Of a stretch of DNA of 64,000 nucleotides, positions 8,045 through 17,057 are shown piece after piece. How positions within the stretch are numbered: the first letter of the stretch is position 1; every line of letters starts with the position of its first letter. This DNA comes from RYN-230 sp963720645 (lineage in GTDB: Bacteria; Actinomycetota; Actinomycetes; Streptosporangiales; Streptosporangiaceae), in the NCBI GenBank assembly GCA_963720645.1, contig CAVRFX010000009.1, positions 434,001 to 498,000 on the forward strand, given 5' to 3'. The notes beneath the pieces were generated by a model. That model searched no databases. It saw nothing but the letters and a program-made list of their open reading frames with translations, and was not told the DNA's origin. The translations under genes were made by a program, and so were the position numbers.

Positions 8045-9246
8045 CACAGGCGAGCCCCGGCCACCCCGTCGGCGTGGTCGGGGCGGGTCTGATCGGCCTG
8101 GCCGTGGCCCGGCAGCTGGCGCAGTCACACGTTCCCGTGCTGGTCTTCGAGAAGGAGGCCACCGTCGCGCAGCACCAGTCGGGGCACAATTCCGGGGTCG
8201 TGCACGCCGGGATCTACTACCTGCCCGGCTCGGCCAAGGCGACGCTGTGCCGCCGTGGCGTCGAACTGCTCAGCGCGTACTGCGCGGACCGGGGGCTGCC
8301 CTGGGACGCCCGCGGGAAGCTGGTGGTCGCCCGGGACGAGGCCGAGACCTCGAAGCTGCGGGAGATCGAGCGCCGGGCGGCCGCCAACGGCGTCCCCGGC
8401 GTGCGCTGGCTGGACGCAGCGGAGATCCGTGAGCTGGAACCGGAGATCACCGGGGAGGCCGCGCTGCTGTCGCCGACCACGGCCATCGTCAACTACCCGG
8501 CGATCGCGCGCTCGTTCGCGAGCGACGTCACCGGGCTCGGCGGGCAGGTGCTGACGGGCACGCCGGTGGCCGCGGTGCACCGCCGCGGCGACGGCGTGGG
8601 GGTCAGCACCCCCACCGGGACGCACCGGCTGTCCCGGCTGGTCATCTGCGCCGGACTGCAGTCCGACCTGCTCGCGGCCGCGGCCGGGGACGCGGCCGCC
8701 CCGGAGATCATCCCCTTCCGCGGCGAGTACCTCCGGCTGCGCCCGCACGCGCGCGGCCGGGTCCGGCACCTGATCTACCCGGTACCGGATCCGGCCTACC
8801 CGTTCCTCGGCGTCCACCTGACCCCCCGGATCGACGGCGAGGCCGACATCGGCCCGAACGCGGTGCTCGCGCTGGCCCGGGAGGGCTACCGGCGCCGCGA
8901 CGTGTCCGCCGGTCAGCTGTCCCGCCTGGCCCGGTCCGCCGCCTTCCGCCGGCTGGCGCGGCAGAACTGGCGGGCGGGCCTGCAGGAGATGCGCGGTTCG
9001 GTGTCGCGGCGGGCCTTCCTGGCCGAGGCCCGTACCTACCTGCCCTGGCTGGGGCCCGGCGATGTGACGTCAGCGCCGGCCGGGGTACGCGCCCAGGCCG
9101 TGGATCCCGACGGATCACTCGTCGATGACTTCCGCATTCACCGGATCGGCCCGGTGACCACGGTCCGCAATGCCCCGTCACCGGCCGCCACGGCGTCCCT
9201 GGCGATCGCCGAACGCATCGTCGCCGAGCTTTCGCTCTCCCTTTAG
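8035..9246 (+). CDS. lhgO: L-2-hydroxyglutarate oxidase, FAD-dependent
   Basis: About 403 residues, the usual length. The N-terminus has the FAD Rossmann motif GVVGAGLIGLAVARQL with an acidic residue at the end of the next strand (VFEKEA), then HNSGVVHAGIYY, the hallmark of LhgO/DadA-type oxidoreductases. Later come SPTTAIVNYPAIA, PFRGEYLRL and FLGVHLTPRIDGEADIGPNA, all typical of LhgO. The enzyme oxidises L-2-hydroxyglutarate to 2-oxoglutarate and passes electrons to the membrane quinone pool. The start is GTG 8035 or GTG 8041. It follows the GlcG-like gene with an overlap, which suggests one operon. Confidence 0.85.
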   Translation: MLVTQASPGHPVGVVGAGLIGLAVARQLAQSHVPVLVFEKEATVAQHQSGHNSGVVHAGIYYLPGSAKATLCRRGVELLSAYCADRGLPWDARGKLVVARDEAETSKLREIERRAAANGVPGVRWLDAAEIRELEPEITGEAALLSPTTAIVNYPAIARSFASDVTGLGGQVLTGTPVAAVHRRGDGVGVSTPTGTHRLSRLVICAGLQSDLLAAAAGDAAAPEIIPFRGEYLRLRPHARGRVRHLIYPVPDPAYPFLGVHLTPRIDGEADIGPNAVLALAREGYRRRDVSAGQLSRLARSAAFRRLARQNWRAGLQEMRGSVSRRAFLAEARTYLPWLGPGDVTSAPAGVRAQAVDPDGSLVDDFRIHRIGPVTTVRNAPSPAATASLAIAERIVAELSLSL

Positions 9247-9254
9247 TACAGGAA

Positions 9255-9390
9255 GATAGCCGACGAGGCGGGCATGGACCGCGCCCTGATCCTGCCGCAG
9301 TCCTGGGAGGCGACCCGATCGACTATGCCCTCGAGGCGTGCCAGGCCTACCCGGACCGCTTCGGGATCATGACCCGGATCCCTCGGGTCC
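9255..9390 (+). pseudogene. Amidohydrolase-2 fragment
   Basis: This short stretch reads DEAGMDRALILPQSWE and then, one frame over, DPIDYALEACQAYPDRFGIM. This is the segment of amidohydrolase-2 (TIM-barrel, metal-dependent) proteins after the first strand. Neither the start, the His motifs nor the remaining roughly 230 residues are present. It is a decayed remnant between lhgO and the chimeric glycosyltransferase. Bases 9391-9525 hold only the presumed promoter region of the next gene. Confidence 0.5.
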
Positions 9391-9525
9391 AGCATCGCCG
9401 GCGGGAAGGTAAGGACCTCATCATTGGCTGGATTTCCCTTCTCAGTCTGCGCAGAATTCCCTGGTGGGCCTTTCATGCGAACCGCAGAAAGATAGTTAAG
9501 GAGCGGTAAAGCATCGCCGCCCAGC

Positions 9526-10097
9526 ATGAGGAGCATGCATACCACTGACTCCTCAGTCCTGACCGGGCCCGGTGCGCGGACGGCACCGGTGCCACGGAAG
9601 GCGCAGGTCGAGATCGTGATCCCGGTCCGCAACGAGGAACGCGACCTCGGGCCGGCCGTGCAGCGGCTGCACGCCTATTGTGATGAATGCTTTCCTCTTG
9701 CTGCGCGGATCACCGTCGCCGACAATGGCAGCACCGACCGCACCTGGGCCCGCGCCCTGGACCTGGCGGAGGAATTCGCTTTGGTGCGCGCGGCCCGCAT
9801 CGAGCGGCCCGGGCGCGGCGGGGCGCTGCGCTCGATCTGGTCGGACAGCGACGCCGACGTCGTCGCCTACATGGACGTGGACCTGTCCACCGACCTGAAC
9901 GCGCTGCTGCCACTGGTCGCCCCCCTGGTGTCCGGGCACAGTGATGTGGCGATCGGAACCCGGCTGGCGCGCGGCTCGCGGGTGATCCGTGGCGCCAAGC
10001 GCGAAATCATCTCCCGCTGCTACAACCTGCTGCTGCACGCGTCCCTCGGCACGGGCTTCTCCGACGCGCAGTGCGGGTTCAAGGCGGTCCGCGCCGA
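9526..10097 (+). pseudogene. Family 2 glycosyltransferase, C-terminus deleted
   Basis: About 190 residues of a GT-A fold family 2 enzyme of the dolichyl/undecaprenyl-phosphate sugar type: VEIVIPVRNEERDL, VADNGSTDRT, the DXD region AYMDVDLSTDL, then a RGAKREIISRCYN segment and GFSDAQCGFKAVRA. At about 10095 the similarity ends abruptly and a membrane mannosyltransferase begins in another frame. The nominal frame runs on to 10584 as nonsense. An ATG at 9535 is an alternative start. Before the deletion it probably made a polyprenyl-phosphate sugar used by the partner enzyme that follows. It is truncated and probably inactive. Confidence 0.65.
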
Positions 10098-12077
10098 CGA
10101 AGACCCCGGCGTCGCTATGGGTCATGGGTCTGTCCGGCCGGGTCTTCGGCTTCAGCTCGTGGAGCATGCTGGTGCCCCAGGCGCTGGAGGGCGTGGCCGC
10201 CGTCGGCGTGCTGTACGCCACGGTCCGCCGGTGGTTCGGGCCCGCCGCGGGGCTGATCGCCGGGGCCGCGCTGGCGCTGACCCCCGTGGCCACCCTGATG
10301 TTCCGCTTCAACAACCCGGACGCGCTGCTGGTCCTGGTCATGACGCTGGCCGCGTACACGATCACCCGGGCCGTCGAGTCGGGGCTGACCCGCTGGGTCG
10401 CGCTGACCGGGGCCTTGCTGGGGCTGGGGTACCTGACCAAGATGCTGCAGGCCTTCCTGGTCCTGCCCGCGTTCGCGCTGGTCTACCTCTGGGCGGGCCA
10501 GCCGGGTCTCGGCAAGCGGCTGTGGCAGCTGCTGGCCGGGCTGGCCGCCCTGGTGGCCGCGGCCGGCTGGTGGGTCGTGATTGACCTGCTGGCCCCCGCG
10601 GCCGACCGGCCCTACGTCGGCGGCTCGACCGACAACAACATCCTGCAGCTCACGTTCGGCTACAACGGCCTGGGCCGGATCACCGGCAGCGAGAGCTCCG
10701 CTGGCGGCGGCGGTACCGCGGCCCGGCTGGGCGGGGGCGCCGCCCGCCTCGGCGAGGCCGCGACCCGGTCCGGCGGCCTCCCGTCCGGCGGCGGAGGCGG
10801 CGGGTCCCTGTTCGGCGGGGCGACCGGGATCACCCGGCTGTTCCAGTCGGACATGGGCAGCCAGATCAGCTGGCTGCTGCCCGCGGCACTGATCGCCCTG
10901 ATCGCCCTGCTGTGGCTGTCCTGGCGGTCCCCGCGGACCGACCGGACCCGGGCCGCCGCCCTGCTGTGGGGCGGATGGCTGGTCGTGACGGCGGTGGTGT
11001 TCAGCTACATGTCGGGCATCATCCACCCGTACTACACGGTGGCCCTCGCCCCGGCGATCGCCGCGCTGGCCGGCATCGGCGCGGTCGTCCTGTGGCGGAT
11101 CCGGCACACCTGGGCGGCCCGCATCACCCTGCGCCAGGCACCTGCTGGTCACTGCGGCCTGGGCGTGGGTGCTGCTCGGCCGGAGCGCCAGCTGGCTGCC
11201 CTGGCTCCGGGTGGTCATCGCGATCGCCGCGGCCGCCGCGGCGGCGATGATCCTGGCCGGGCCCGCGGCGCGGGCGGCCACCTCCCGGGGGCGGGCCGCG
11301 CTGGCCGTCGCGCCGCTGTCGCTGGCCCTGGTCGCCGGGCTGGGCGGCCCGCTGGCGTACAGCATCGACACCGCCGCGACGGCCCATACCGGGTCGATCC
11401 CGACGGCGGGCCCGAGCGTGGCAGGAGCCTCGGGTGGCCCCGGGGGCGGGCAGCCTGCCGCGGTCACGTTCCCCGGCTCCCCGGGCGGCTCGCGGACGGG
11501 ACAGTCCTCCTCGGGCACCGCACCCTCCTCGGGCACGCGCCCGTCCGGCACGGCACCCTCAGGCACGACACCCTCAGGCACGGCACCCTCAGACACGGCA
11601 CCCTCAGGCACCGGCTCGTCCGCCGGCACCGCCGCGTCATCGCCGGGGAGTCCGGGACCGCGCCGGGTGGCACCGGCGGGCCCGGCACCGCAGGCCGGCG
11701 GTCCCGGCGGGACGGGCGGCGTCAGCAGCGCCCTGGCCCGGCTGCTCGAGTCCGGCGCGTCCGGCTACCGCTGGGCCGCGGCCACGGTCGGCTCGACCAG
11801 CGCGGCCTCGCTCGAGCTGGGCAGTAACGGGGTCCCGGTCATGGCGATCGGCGGCTTCACCGGCAGCGACCCGGCCCCGACGCTCGCCCAGTTCGAGAAG
11901 CTCGTCTCCGCTCACGAGATCCACTACTTCGTGGCCAGCGGATCGGGAGGGCCGGGCGGTGCGGGCGGTTCCGGGTCCGGCTCGCAGATCACCGCGTGGG
12001 TCAAGGCACACTTCAGCGGAAAGACCGTTGGGGGAATGACGGTGTATGACCTGACGACCCCGAGGACGCGCTCGTGA
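10098..12077 (+). pseudogene. ArnT/PMT-like (GT39) membrane glycosyltransferase, 5' deleted and frameshifted
   Basis: Starting abruptly at TPASLWVMGLSGRVFG, the frame encodes the middle of an ArnT/dolichyl-phosphate-mannose-type transferase: several hydrophobic helices, RFNNPDALLVLVMTLAAY, then the DNNILQLTFGYNGLGRITG motif of the actinobacterial subfamily. At about 11140 the reading shifts by one base and continues to 12077, ending KTVGGMTVYDL. The first 90 or so residues, with the acidic catalytic loop after helix 1, are missing and the preceding GT2 is fused in their place. The periplasmic part includes a Ser/Gly/Thr-rich tandem repeat. Native GT2 and PMT genes are often neighbours, so one deletion would explain the join. 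Confidence 0.65.
11547..11606. repeat. 15-bp tandem repeat, four copies
   Basis: Units of about GGCACGGCACCCTCA encode a repeated PSGTA motif in the low-complexity extracytoplasmic linker of the mannosyltransferase. The length is a multiple of three, so the frame is kept. Confidence 0.9.
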
Positions 12078-12080
12078 CCA

Positions 12081-12109
12081 GGTGCCCGGCCACAGCCTGG
12101 CCGGGCACC
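12081..12109 (+). terminator. Hairpin terminator after the mannosyltransferase
   Basis: GGTGCCCGGCCA and TGGCCGGGCACC form a perfect 12-bp stem with a 5-base loop, 4 bases after the stop codon. There is no U-tract, which is common in actinomycetes. Confidence 0.7.
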
Positions 12110-12429
12110 CGGCCAGGCTGCGGCCGTCAGCTGGCCATGATGCGGCGGGTGCTGGCGACGATGTCAGTGCCCGGCGTGTTGACGATCCCGCTGACCAGTC
12201 CCCGGAGCCGGGCGGCCAGCTGGCCGCCAGGTCCACGCCGACGTCCGGCGCGCATCACCGCCAAGGCGCTCGGCGACCACAGCCGCGCGCTGGCCGACGG
12301 CTACATCACCTCGGTGCAGAGCGCGCTGGACAAGGCGGCCTGTGACGAGCAAGCGTGCTGCGGCCCGGCCGCTACCCGTCGCGCCACCCGGCGCGGCGGC
12401 CCGGCTGGCCGGTCCGGAGGCCGGCAAAC
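12110..12429. other. Stretch without a recognisable gene
   Basis: About 320 bases before the MarR gene. The MarR frame is open through it, but the encoded sequence is low-complexity and unlike any family I know, and neither strand gives a convincing protein. It may hold decayed coding sequence. Confidence 0.4.
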
Positions 12430-12453
12430 TACATTGAACTTTGATATAAAAAT
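12430..12453 (+). promoter_or_regulatory. Putative MarR operator/promoter, copy 1
   Basis: The core ACATTGAACTTTGATATAAA (12431-12450) is AT-rich in a GC-rich genome and sits directly before the GTG of the MarR gene. It contains an imperfect inverted repeat around GAACTTTG and a TATAAA that could be a -10 box for a leaderless transcript. A near-identical copy occurs at 15646-15669. Confidence 0.6.
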
Positions 12454-12457
12454 TATC

Positions 12458-12910
12458 GTGGCATCGTCACCTGCGGACCGCGCCCTGGACATCGATGAGC
12501 TGACGACCGCGATCGAGGACTTCAACGCGATCTTCATCCGGCTGCCCTCCGTGCGGAGGTTCAGCTTCTCGACCCTGTCCGTACTGCACACCCTGTCGCG
12601 CAGGGGGCCGCTGAGGCTGACCGACCTGACCGCCACGGAACAGCTCAAGCAGCCCGCGCTCACGAGCCTGGTCGCGAAGCTCGAGCGGGACGGGCTGGTG
12701 TCACGGCGCCGCGACCCGGGTGACGGCCGGGCCGTCCTGCTCTCCCTGACCCGGGAAGGCCGGGAGATCGTCCGGTCCCGGCACGCCGACCGGATGACCA
12801 GGCTGTCCCGCCTGGCGGATCAGCTCAGCGGCCAGGAGCGTGCCGCGCTGGCCGACTACGCGCGCCTGCTGGGCCGCCTGACCGAGATCGCGGCCCGCGA
12901 CGCGGGTTAG
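12458..12910 (+). CDS. MarR-family transcriptional regulator
   Basis: About 150 residues from the GTG at 12458; upstream codons in the same frame are not MarR-like. The winged helix runs from about residue 25 to 115: FSTLSVLHTLSRRGPLRL, then LKQPALTSLVAKLERDGLVS (recognition helix) and the wing RRRDPGDGRAVLLSLTREG, including the DxRxxxLxLT signature. MarR proteins usually repress their own gene and nearby detoxification or catabolic genes. The motif at its start recurs upstream of the epoxide hydrolase gene, which is thus a likely target. It is convergent with the MocR gene. Confidence 0.85.
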   Translation: MASSPADRALDIDELTTAIEDFNAIFIRLPSVRRFSFSTLSVLHTLSRRGPLRLTDLTATEQLKQPALTSLVAKLERDGLVSRRRDPGDGRAVLLSLTREGREIVRSRHADRMTRLSRLADQLSGQERAALADYARLLGRLTEIAARDAG

Positions 12911-12920
12911 ACCGGGGCGG

Positions 12921-14519
12921 CTACCCGCGCAGCACGCTGCCGAGCACGGCGATGCCTTCGTGGATCTCCGGCGGGGCGCTCGCCGCGTAGCCGAGGACGA
13001 GGCCGGGGGGGCCGGGCCGCTGCCGGTGCCAGGACAGCGGCTGGGTCTTCACGCCGCGGGCCAGCGCGGCGGCGGCCAGCGCGATGTCAGACGCGTCCGC
13101 GCCGGGCAGTGACGGGCTGACGGACGGCCCGTCGAACGTGAGGGTCAGGTGCAGGCCTGCCGCGGCGCCGTGCACGCGGGCCCCCGGGAGATGAGCGCCG
13201 ACCGCGGTGATCATGGCGTCGCGGCGGCGGATGTGGCGGCGCCGCAGGAACCGGAGATGGCGTTCCAGCTCGCCGGAGTTCATCAGCTCGGCCAGCACGA
13301 GCTGGGGCAGGATCGCGTTACCGAGGTCGGCGTCCCGCTTGGCCGCAACCACGGCCTCGTGATAGCGCGCCGGGACCACGATCCATCCCACGCGCAGCGC
13401 GGGCGCGAGGAGCTTGGAGATGCTGCCTGCGTAGCAGACCTGCCCCGGGAGCGCCGCGCGCAGCGCCGGAACCGGGGGCCGGTCGTAGCGGTGCTCGGCG
13501 TCGTAGTCGTCCTCGATGATCAGGCCGCCGTCGCGGGCCCACTGCCGGAGCTGACGGCGCCGGGCCCCGTCGAGGATCACGCCCATGGGGAACTGGTGCG
13601 CCGGGGTGAGCATCACCGCCTCCGCCCCGCTCGCGGCCAGCTCGTCCACCCGCAGCCCGCGCTCGTCGACCGGGATCGGGGGCGTGCCCATCCGCCAGCC
13701 CTGCAGCTGCTGCCGGGCCCCGAGCGACCCGGGGTCCTCGACTGCCACCGACGTCAGCCCGCTGCCGCGCAGCGTCCGGGCCAGCAGGGCCAGGGCCTGG
13801 GCTACCCCCGCGACCACGATCACCTCGTCCTGGGTGACCCTGATGCCGCGGTTGCGGGCCAGCCAGCTCGCGACCGCGCGCCGGAAGGCCGGCGCGCCCC
13901 GGGGGTCCCCGTACCCGAAGCCGGACGGTGAGAGCCCGTCGAGCACGGCCCGCTCGGCACGCAGCCAGGCCGTCCGCGGGAACGCGGCCAGGTCAGGCAG
14001 GCCCGGCGACAGATCGATCCGGCACCGGGCCGCCCGGAGCACGTCGAAGGCCCCGGCGCCCAGGGTGGCGCCGAAGATGGGCTGATCATCTCCATCCGCC
14101 ATCAGGTCCGGGCGGCCTGGTCCTGGGCCCGCGCCTGGGCCCGGGCCTCGGGCCGGGCCTCGGGCCGGGCCTCGGGCCGGGCCTCGGGCCGGGCCTCGGG
14201 CCGGGGCCGCGAGCGGCGCCACCAGCGGCGCCGCGACGACCCGCGTCCCCGACCGGCCACGCCCGGAGAGTTGCCCGTCCTCGGCCAGCCGCCGGTAGGC
14301 CTCCGTGACCACCCCGCGGGAGACGCCGAGCTCGCCGCTCAGCACGCGGGTGGCCGGCAGCCTGCTGCCGACCTGCAGGCGGCCGTCGGAAATGGCCTGG
14401 CGGAGATGCTGGGCCAGCCAGTCCGACAGACCCCCGGCCGGAGCGTCGGCCCGATCGAGCTGGAGGAAATCAGTCCCGCTTATGGACCAGTAAGCCGAGC
14501 TATCAATGGACCTTTCCAT
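12921..14519 (-). CDS. MocR/PdxR-type regulator (GntR HTH + aminotransferase domain)
   Basis: 532 residues. The GntR-type winged helix is at about 25-100 (LRQAISDGRLQVGSRLPATR, LGVSRGVVTEAYRRLAEDGQ). A GPAR-repeat linker follows at about 110-135, then a class I aminotransferase fold (about 165-530) with LIIEDDYDAEHRY (the PLP-ring Asp) and YAGSISKLLAPALRVGW (the Lys that binds PLP). MocR proteins sense PLP or an amino compound and often control a divergent transporter; a divergent EamA-family permease begins 28 bp away. The first codons overlap repeated ATGGACC half-sites, so the real start may be a little downstream. Confidence 0.88.
   Translation of the reverse strand: MERSIDSSAYWSISGTDFLQLDRADAPAGGLSDWLAQHLRQAISDGRLQVGSRLPATRVLSGELGVSRGVVTEAYRRLAEDGQLSGRGRSGTRVVAAPLVAPLAAPARGPARGPARGPARGPARGPGPGAGPGPGRPDLMADGDDQPIFGATLGAGAFDVLRAARCRIDLSPGLPDLAAFPRTAWLRAERAVLDGLSPSGFGYGDPRGAPAFRRAVASWLARNRGIRVTQDEVIVVAGVAQALALLARTLRGSGLTSVAVEDPGSLGARQQLQGWRMGTPPIPVDERGLRVDELAASGAEAVMLTPAHQFPMGVILDGARRRQLRQWARDGGLIIEDDYDAEHRYDRPPVPALRAALPGQVCYAGSISKLLAPALRVGWIVVPARYHEAVVAAKRDADLGNAILPQLVLAELMNSGELERHLRFLRRRHIRRRDAMITAVGAHLPGARVHGAAAGLHLTLTFDGPSVSPSLPGADASDIALAAAALARGVKTQPLSWHRQRPGPPGLVLGYAASAPPEIHEGIAVLGSVLRG
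14143..14202. repeat. 12-bp tandem repeat, five copies, inside the MocR linker
   Basis: Five exact GGGCCTCGGGCC units encode the repeated GPAR linker that joins the DNA-binding and aminotransferase domains. Copy number could vary without breaking the frame and would change linker length. Confidence 0.9.
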
Positions 14520-14533
14520 AAGTCCATTGTCGC
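14477..14533. promoter_or_regulatory. Putative MocR operator half-sites
   Basis: Two direct copies of ATGGACC (14479-14485 and 14504-14510) and an inverted partial copy reading AATGGACTTATGG on the minus strand (about 14517-14529) lie between the MocR and permease genes. Direct repeats plus an inverted one are the usual layout of MocR-family sites. Confidence 0.45.
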
Positions 14534-14547
14534 GGCAAGGTGGCAGC

Positions 14548-15569
14548 GTGACTACCTATCTCCGGGCCGGGCTGGACCGCGGTGCGGCCGGCGCCGCCGC
14601 CATGGCGCTGGTCGGCAGCAGCGTGGGGATCTCCCACGCCCTGGTAGCAGCGCCGCTGCAAACTGCCCAGGCCATCCGGTATAGCGCGGCCACGGTCATA
14701 CTGCTGATCGTGGCGCGCCGCCGCGGCGTCGCGATCGTGCGGCCGCGGGGCCGCGAGTGGCTGTGGCTGGCCAGCATCTCGGCCACCGGTCTGGTGCTGT
14801 TCAACATCGCGATCGTGCGGGGTGTGGCCCACACCGGACCGGCGATGATCGCGGTCGCCGTGGCCTGCGTGCCGGTACTGCTGAGCGTGCTCGGGCCGCT
14901 GCTGCAAGGCCAGGTGCCCCGACGGCAGGCGGTCCTCGCGGCGGTCATCGTGACCGTGGGCGCGGTCCTCGTGGAGGAGCAGGCCGGGCCACCCCGGCCG
15001 GACTCGCCTGGGCCGCGGTGGCGCTGGCCTGCGAGGCGTCATTCACGCTGCTGGCCGTCCCGGTGCTCGGGCGGCATGGCGCATGGGGCGTCTCGGTGCA
15101 TTCGGTCTGGATCGGCGCGGTCATGCTGATCGCGCTGGGCGGGGTGACCGAGGGCCCAGCGGCGATAACCCGGCTGACCGCCGCTGATCTGGCGGCCGTG
15201 GCCTACCTGGCGGTACTGGTCACCGTGGTCGCGTTCGTGCTGTGGTACTCGACGGTGTCGGCCCTCGGGCCCGCCCGGGCCGGGGTGCTGACCGGCATCG
15301 CCCCGGTCGCGGCCGCGGTGACCGGGATGGCCACCGGCAGCCGCGCGCCGAGCGTGCCGATGTGGGCGGGCATGGTGGTCGTGATGGCCGGCCTGGCCGC
15401 CGGGCTCTGGTCGCGCCCCCGGCCGGCAGCCCGGCTGCGAACCCGGACACGGCAGCAGGACCGCGCAGCGGGCCCGCCAAGCGGTACCGCACCGCCGGTA
15501 CATGAGGACGCGCTACGCGATCCAGACTGCCTTCGCCGGGCAGAACTCGCGCAGCCCGAGGTCAGATAG
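14548..15569 (+). pseudogene. EamA/DMT-superfamily permease, frameshifted
   Basis: From GTG 14548 (AAGG upstream) the first frame gives about five membrane helices of an EamA transporter (ALVGSSVGISHALVAAPLQT, FNIAIVRGVAHTGPAMIAVA). At about 14985-15002 the reading shifts by one base and the other half continues (LAWAAVALACEASFTLLAVP, then ALGPARAGVLTGIAPVAAAV) with the second set of helices. Both EamA repeats are present, so only the shift breaks the gene. The tail from about 15430 is hydrophilic and not family-like. It is probably controlled by the divergent MocR regulator; the substrate may be an amine or a vitamin B6-type compound by analogy. Confidence 0.7.
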
Positions 15570-15645
15570 CCCGACTCCGTAGCCGTCAGTCACGCGCGCC
15601 GCTCCGGGCCGGCCGGGTCGGCCGGCGAAGCCCGGGCTGCGGATT

Positions 15646-15669
15646 TACATCGAACTTTGATATAAAGAT
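15646..15669 (+). promoter_or_regulatory. Putative MarR operator/promoter, copy 2
   Basis: TACATCGAACTTTGATATAA and the next four bases match the element before the MarR gene at 22 of 24 positions. It lies 78 bp upstream of the epoxide hydrolase start. Such AT-rich identity in a 70%+ GC background is unlikely by chance. Confidence 0.6.
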
Positions 15670-15747
15670 GACCGCGCGCCCGCGACCCTGCGACACGCCC
15701 TCGGGTTCCGGCTAAGCCGCCCGCGGCGATTGACGAGAGGACAGCGC

Positions 15748-16974
15748 ATGCCGGCCAGACTGTTTCCCCTGGACCCGGCGCCGATCCATGTGCCCGACGA
15801 GGTGCTCGCCGACCTGCGCCGCAGGCTGGCCGCCACCAGGTGGCCGCTCGATGCCGGCAATGAGGACGGCTATTACGGGGTGCGCCGTCCTTACCTGCAG
15901 AAACTCGCCGAGTACTGGGCGGACGGCTTCGACTGGCGCGCCGCAGAGCGGGCGATCAACGCCTACGAGCACTACCGCGCCGACGTCGGCGGAGTGCCGG
16001 TGCATTTCATGCGCCAGCCTGGCACCGGGCCGGATCCGGTGCCCCTCATCCTCAGCCACGGCTGGCCGTGGACGTTCTGGCACTGGTCCAAGGTCATCGG
16101 CCCGCTCGCCGACCCGGCGGCGTACGGAGGTGATCCGGCCGACGCCTTCGACGTCATCGTGCCGTCACTGCCCGGCTTCGGGTTCTCCACCCCCCTGGCC
16201 GGCCGCGACATGAACTTCTGGAAGATCGCCGACGTCTGGCACGAGCTGATGACCGGGGTTCTCGGCCACGGCCGGTACGCCGCCGCAGGCTGCGACGTTG
16301 GTGCGCTGATTACCGCTCAGCTCGGCCACAAGTACGCCGCTGAGCTTTGCGCCATCCACATCGGGTCCGCGCTGAAGCTGACGCTGTTCAACGGCGACCG
16401 GGCCTGGGACATCACCGGCGGCCACCCCCTCCCGGATAATCTGCCGCCCGCCGTCCGCGAGCGGATCCTGGCCCTGGAACGGCGCTTCGCCGTCCACCTG
16501 GCCGCGCACGTCCTCGACTCCGGCACGCTGGGTTACGGGCTGGCCGACTCCCCCGCGGGCATGCTGGCCTGGATCCTGGAACGGTGGGCGAACTGGTCCG
16601 ACAACGGCGGCGAGATCGAGAACGTATTCAGCGCGGATGACCTGCTCACCCACGCGACCATCTACTGGGCGGGCGCCGGGATCGGCACCTCGGTCCGCAC
16701 CTACGCCAACAACAACCGCTACCCGTGGACGCCGTCGCACGACCGCTGGCCGGTGGTCGAGGCCCCGACCGGGATCACGTTCGTCGGGTACGAGAACCCG
16801 CCCGGCGTGACGACCAGCGAAGAGCGGGTGCGGAACTTCCTCGACAGCGACCGTGCCTCCTGGTACAACCACGTCAACATCACCGCCCATGACCACGGCG
16901 GCCATTTCATCCCGTGGGAGATCCCCGGCGAGTGGGTAGACGACCTGCGGCGGACTGTCCGCGGGCAGCGCTGA
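15748..16974 (+). CDS. Epoxide hydrolase (EHN-type alpha/beta hydrolase)
   Basis: 408 residues from ATG 15748, with GAGAGGA upstream; an in-frame TTG at 15730 is less likely. The N-terminal EHN domain (about 1-105) begins LFPLDPAPIHVPDEVLADLR and contains TRWPLD. The alpha/beta core has the oxyanion motif HGWPWTFWHW, a nucleophile Asp in AAGCDVGALI (the family usually has GGDWG), and a C-terminal His in HDHGGHF. Such enzymes hydrolyse epoxides through a covalent Asp ester, like juvenile-hormone and limonene-type hydrolases. The shared 24-bp motif upstream links it to the MarR regulator at 12458. Confidence 0.88.
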   Translation: MPARLFPLDPAPIHVPDEVLADLRRRLAATRWPLDAGNEDGYYGVRRPYLQKLAEYWADGFDWRAAERAINAYEHYRADVGGVPVHFMRQPGTGPDPVPLILSHGWPWTFWHWSKVIGPLADPAAYGGDPADAFDVIVPSLPGFGFSTPLAGRDMNFWKIADVWHELMTGVLGHGRYAAAGCDVGALITAQLGHKYAAELCAIHIGSALKLTLFNGDRAWDITGGHPLPDNLPPAVRERILALERRFAVHLAAHVLDSGTLGYGLADSPAGMLAWILERWANWSDNGGEIENVFSADDLLTHATIYWAGAGIGTSVRTYANNNRYPWTPSHDRWPVVEAPTGITFVGYENPPGVTTSEERVRNFLDSDRASWYNHVNITAHDHGGHFIPWEIPGEWVDDLRRTVRGQR

Positions 16975-17057
16975 ATTCCGGGCCATCCCGCCGGGCCGGT
17001 GAGTCCGGGCCGTGTCCGCCGTCTCATCTGCGACCCCGGACGACAGAAGGCGGATCG

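Noticed and set aside
9243..9632. 129-residue minus-strand frame opposite the glycosyltransferase start
   Set aside because: Its sequence is the reverse reading of the amidohydrolase scrap and GT2 start and resembles no protein.
15480..15600. Short minus-strand peptide reading VGLSDLGLREFCPAKAVWIA
   Set aside because: It looks protein-like but is too short, has no start codon or partner sequence, and overlaps the permease tail; no family could be named.
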